Positions 13,244-13,570 of a stretch of 13,570 nt of DNA are shown piece by piece (positions within the stretch are counted from its first letter, which is position 1; each line of letters begins with the position of its first letter). Under the pieces are notes generated by a model. That model had not been told where the DNA came from. It ran no database searches and saw only the letters and a list, made by a program, of their open reading frames with translations. The stretch is from Pavlovales sp. CCMP2436 (Eukaryota; Haptophyta; Pavlovophyceae; Pavlovales). The stretch is taken from positions 49,882 to 63,451 of the forward strand of contig MU631940.1 of assembly GCA_026770615.1 (NCBI GenBank), given 5' to 3'. The position numbers were made by a program, and so were the translations under genes.

Positions 13244-13273
13244 GTCACATTACATAATGTTTTAACATGTGAC
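13244..13273. repeat. Palindrome GTCACAT...ATGTGAC
   Basis: A 7-bp inverted repeat (13244-13250 with 13267-13273) encloses a further perfect ACATTA-CA-TAATGT palindrome. It lies directly after the 55-bp tandem repeat. It could be an element end or a simple hairpin. Confidence 0.6.
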
Positions 13274-13508
13274 AAAATATGCTCAAAATGTCATAAAATC
13301 CAGTTTCGTCAACCTCAAGAATTCGTGCGCACAACAACGCCGATTGGGGCAGGCTGAACCGCGAGGCTTCGGAGAGGTACGAGGTCAGGCGCGGAGGACG
13401 CTCGCGGCCGGGGCGCAGTGCGCCCGTGTCGGATGGGCGGCGCGCGGTGGGTCGCGCGGGCCGCCCCCAGGGACCGCCCGCTCCCGCAGGCTCTTCCGTG
13501 GGGTGAAT

Positions 13509-13509
<1 letters not shown>

Positions 13510-13570
<61 letters not shown>
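13510..13570. repeat. Poly-C run at window end
   Basis: About 61 consecutive C reach the last base, like the two runs in intron 3. This may be a real homopolymer or a contig-edge artefact. Confidence 0.9.

Noticed and set aside
10308..13570. tRNA or rRNA genes in the downstream region
   Set aside because: I looked for cloverleaf-like GGTTCRA motifs with matching stems. GGTTCAA near 12072 has no supporting acceptor or anticodon stems.

Overview
The window is eukaryotic nuclear DNA from a GC-rich, flagellated protist or alga. The evidence is a spliced gene with many short exons, very GC-rich and alanine-rich coding sequence, AT-rich or C-rich intron filler, CCCTAA-type telomere-like motifs, and an axonemal gene. 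A haptophyte or stramenopile alga would fit, but the sequence alone does not settle the lineage.

Positions 1-10307 (+ strand) hold the 3' three quarters of one gene, which I call CFAP46 (FAP46/TTC40), a large TPR-rich protein of the C1d projection of the ciliary central pair. I could chain 14 exons with every intron phase matching. They give 6,288 nt, or 2,095 residues plus a stop, and the N-terminus lies upstream of the window. The first 11 exons are short (75-396 nt) and separated by repeat-filled introns. Exon 12 is one uninterrupted 4,026-nt block, and two short 3' exons finish the protein. The last ~480 residues follow the motif order of a CHAT (caspase-like) domain in which the catalytic His and Cys appear to be lost.

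The introns are the most unusual part. Two have GC rather than GT donors. Several exon edges, with their splice sites, are duplicated nearby in the adjoining intron (near 672/727, 1441/1639, 2848/2951, 3564/3615, 4040/4162 and 4777/4882). Introns also carry hexamer and trinucleotide microsatellites, telomere-like CCCTAA runs, long poly-C runs and one fragment of an interspersed repeat.

Positions 10308-13570 contain no convincing intact gene. They hold two copies of a short inverted-repeat (MITE-like) element whose relative lies in intron 11, a ~174-bp tandem duplication, a decayed non-LTR retrotransposon (LINE) C-terminus on the minus strand with an RGG-rich overlapping frame, a 39-bp minisatellite, a 55-bp tandem repeat with a nearby palindrome, and a terminal run of about 61 C that may mark a contig edge.
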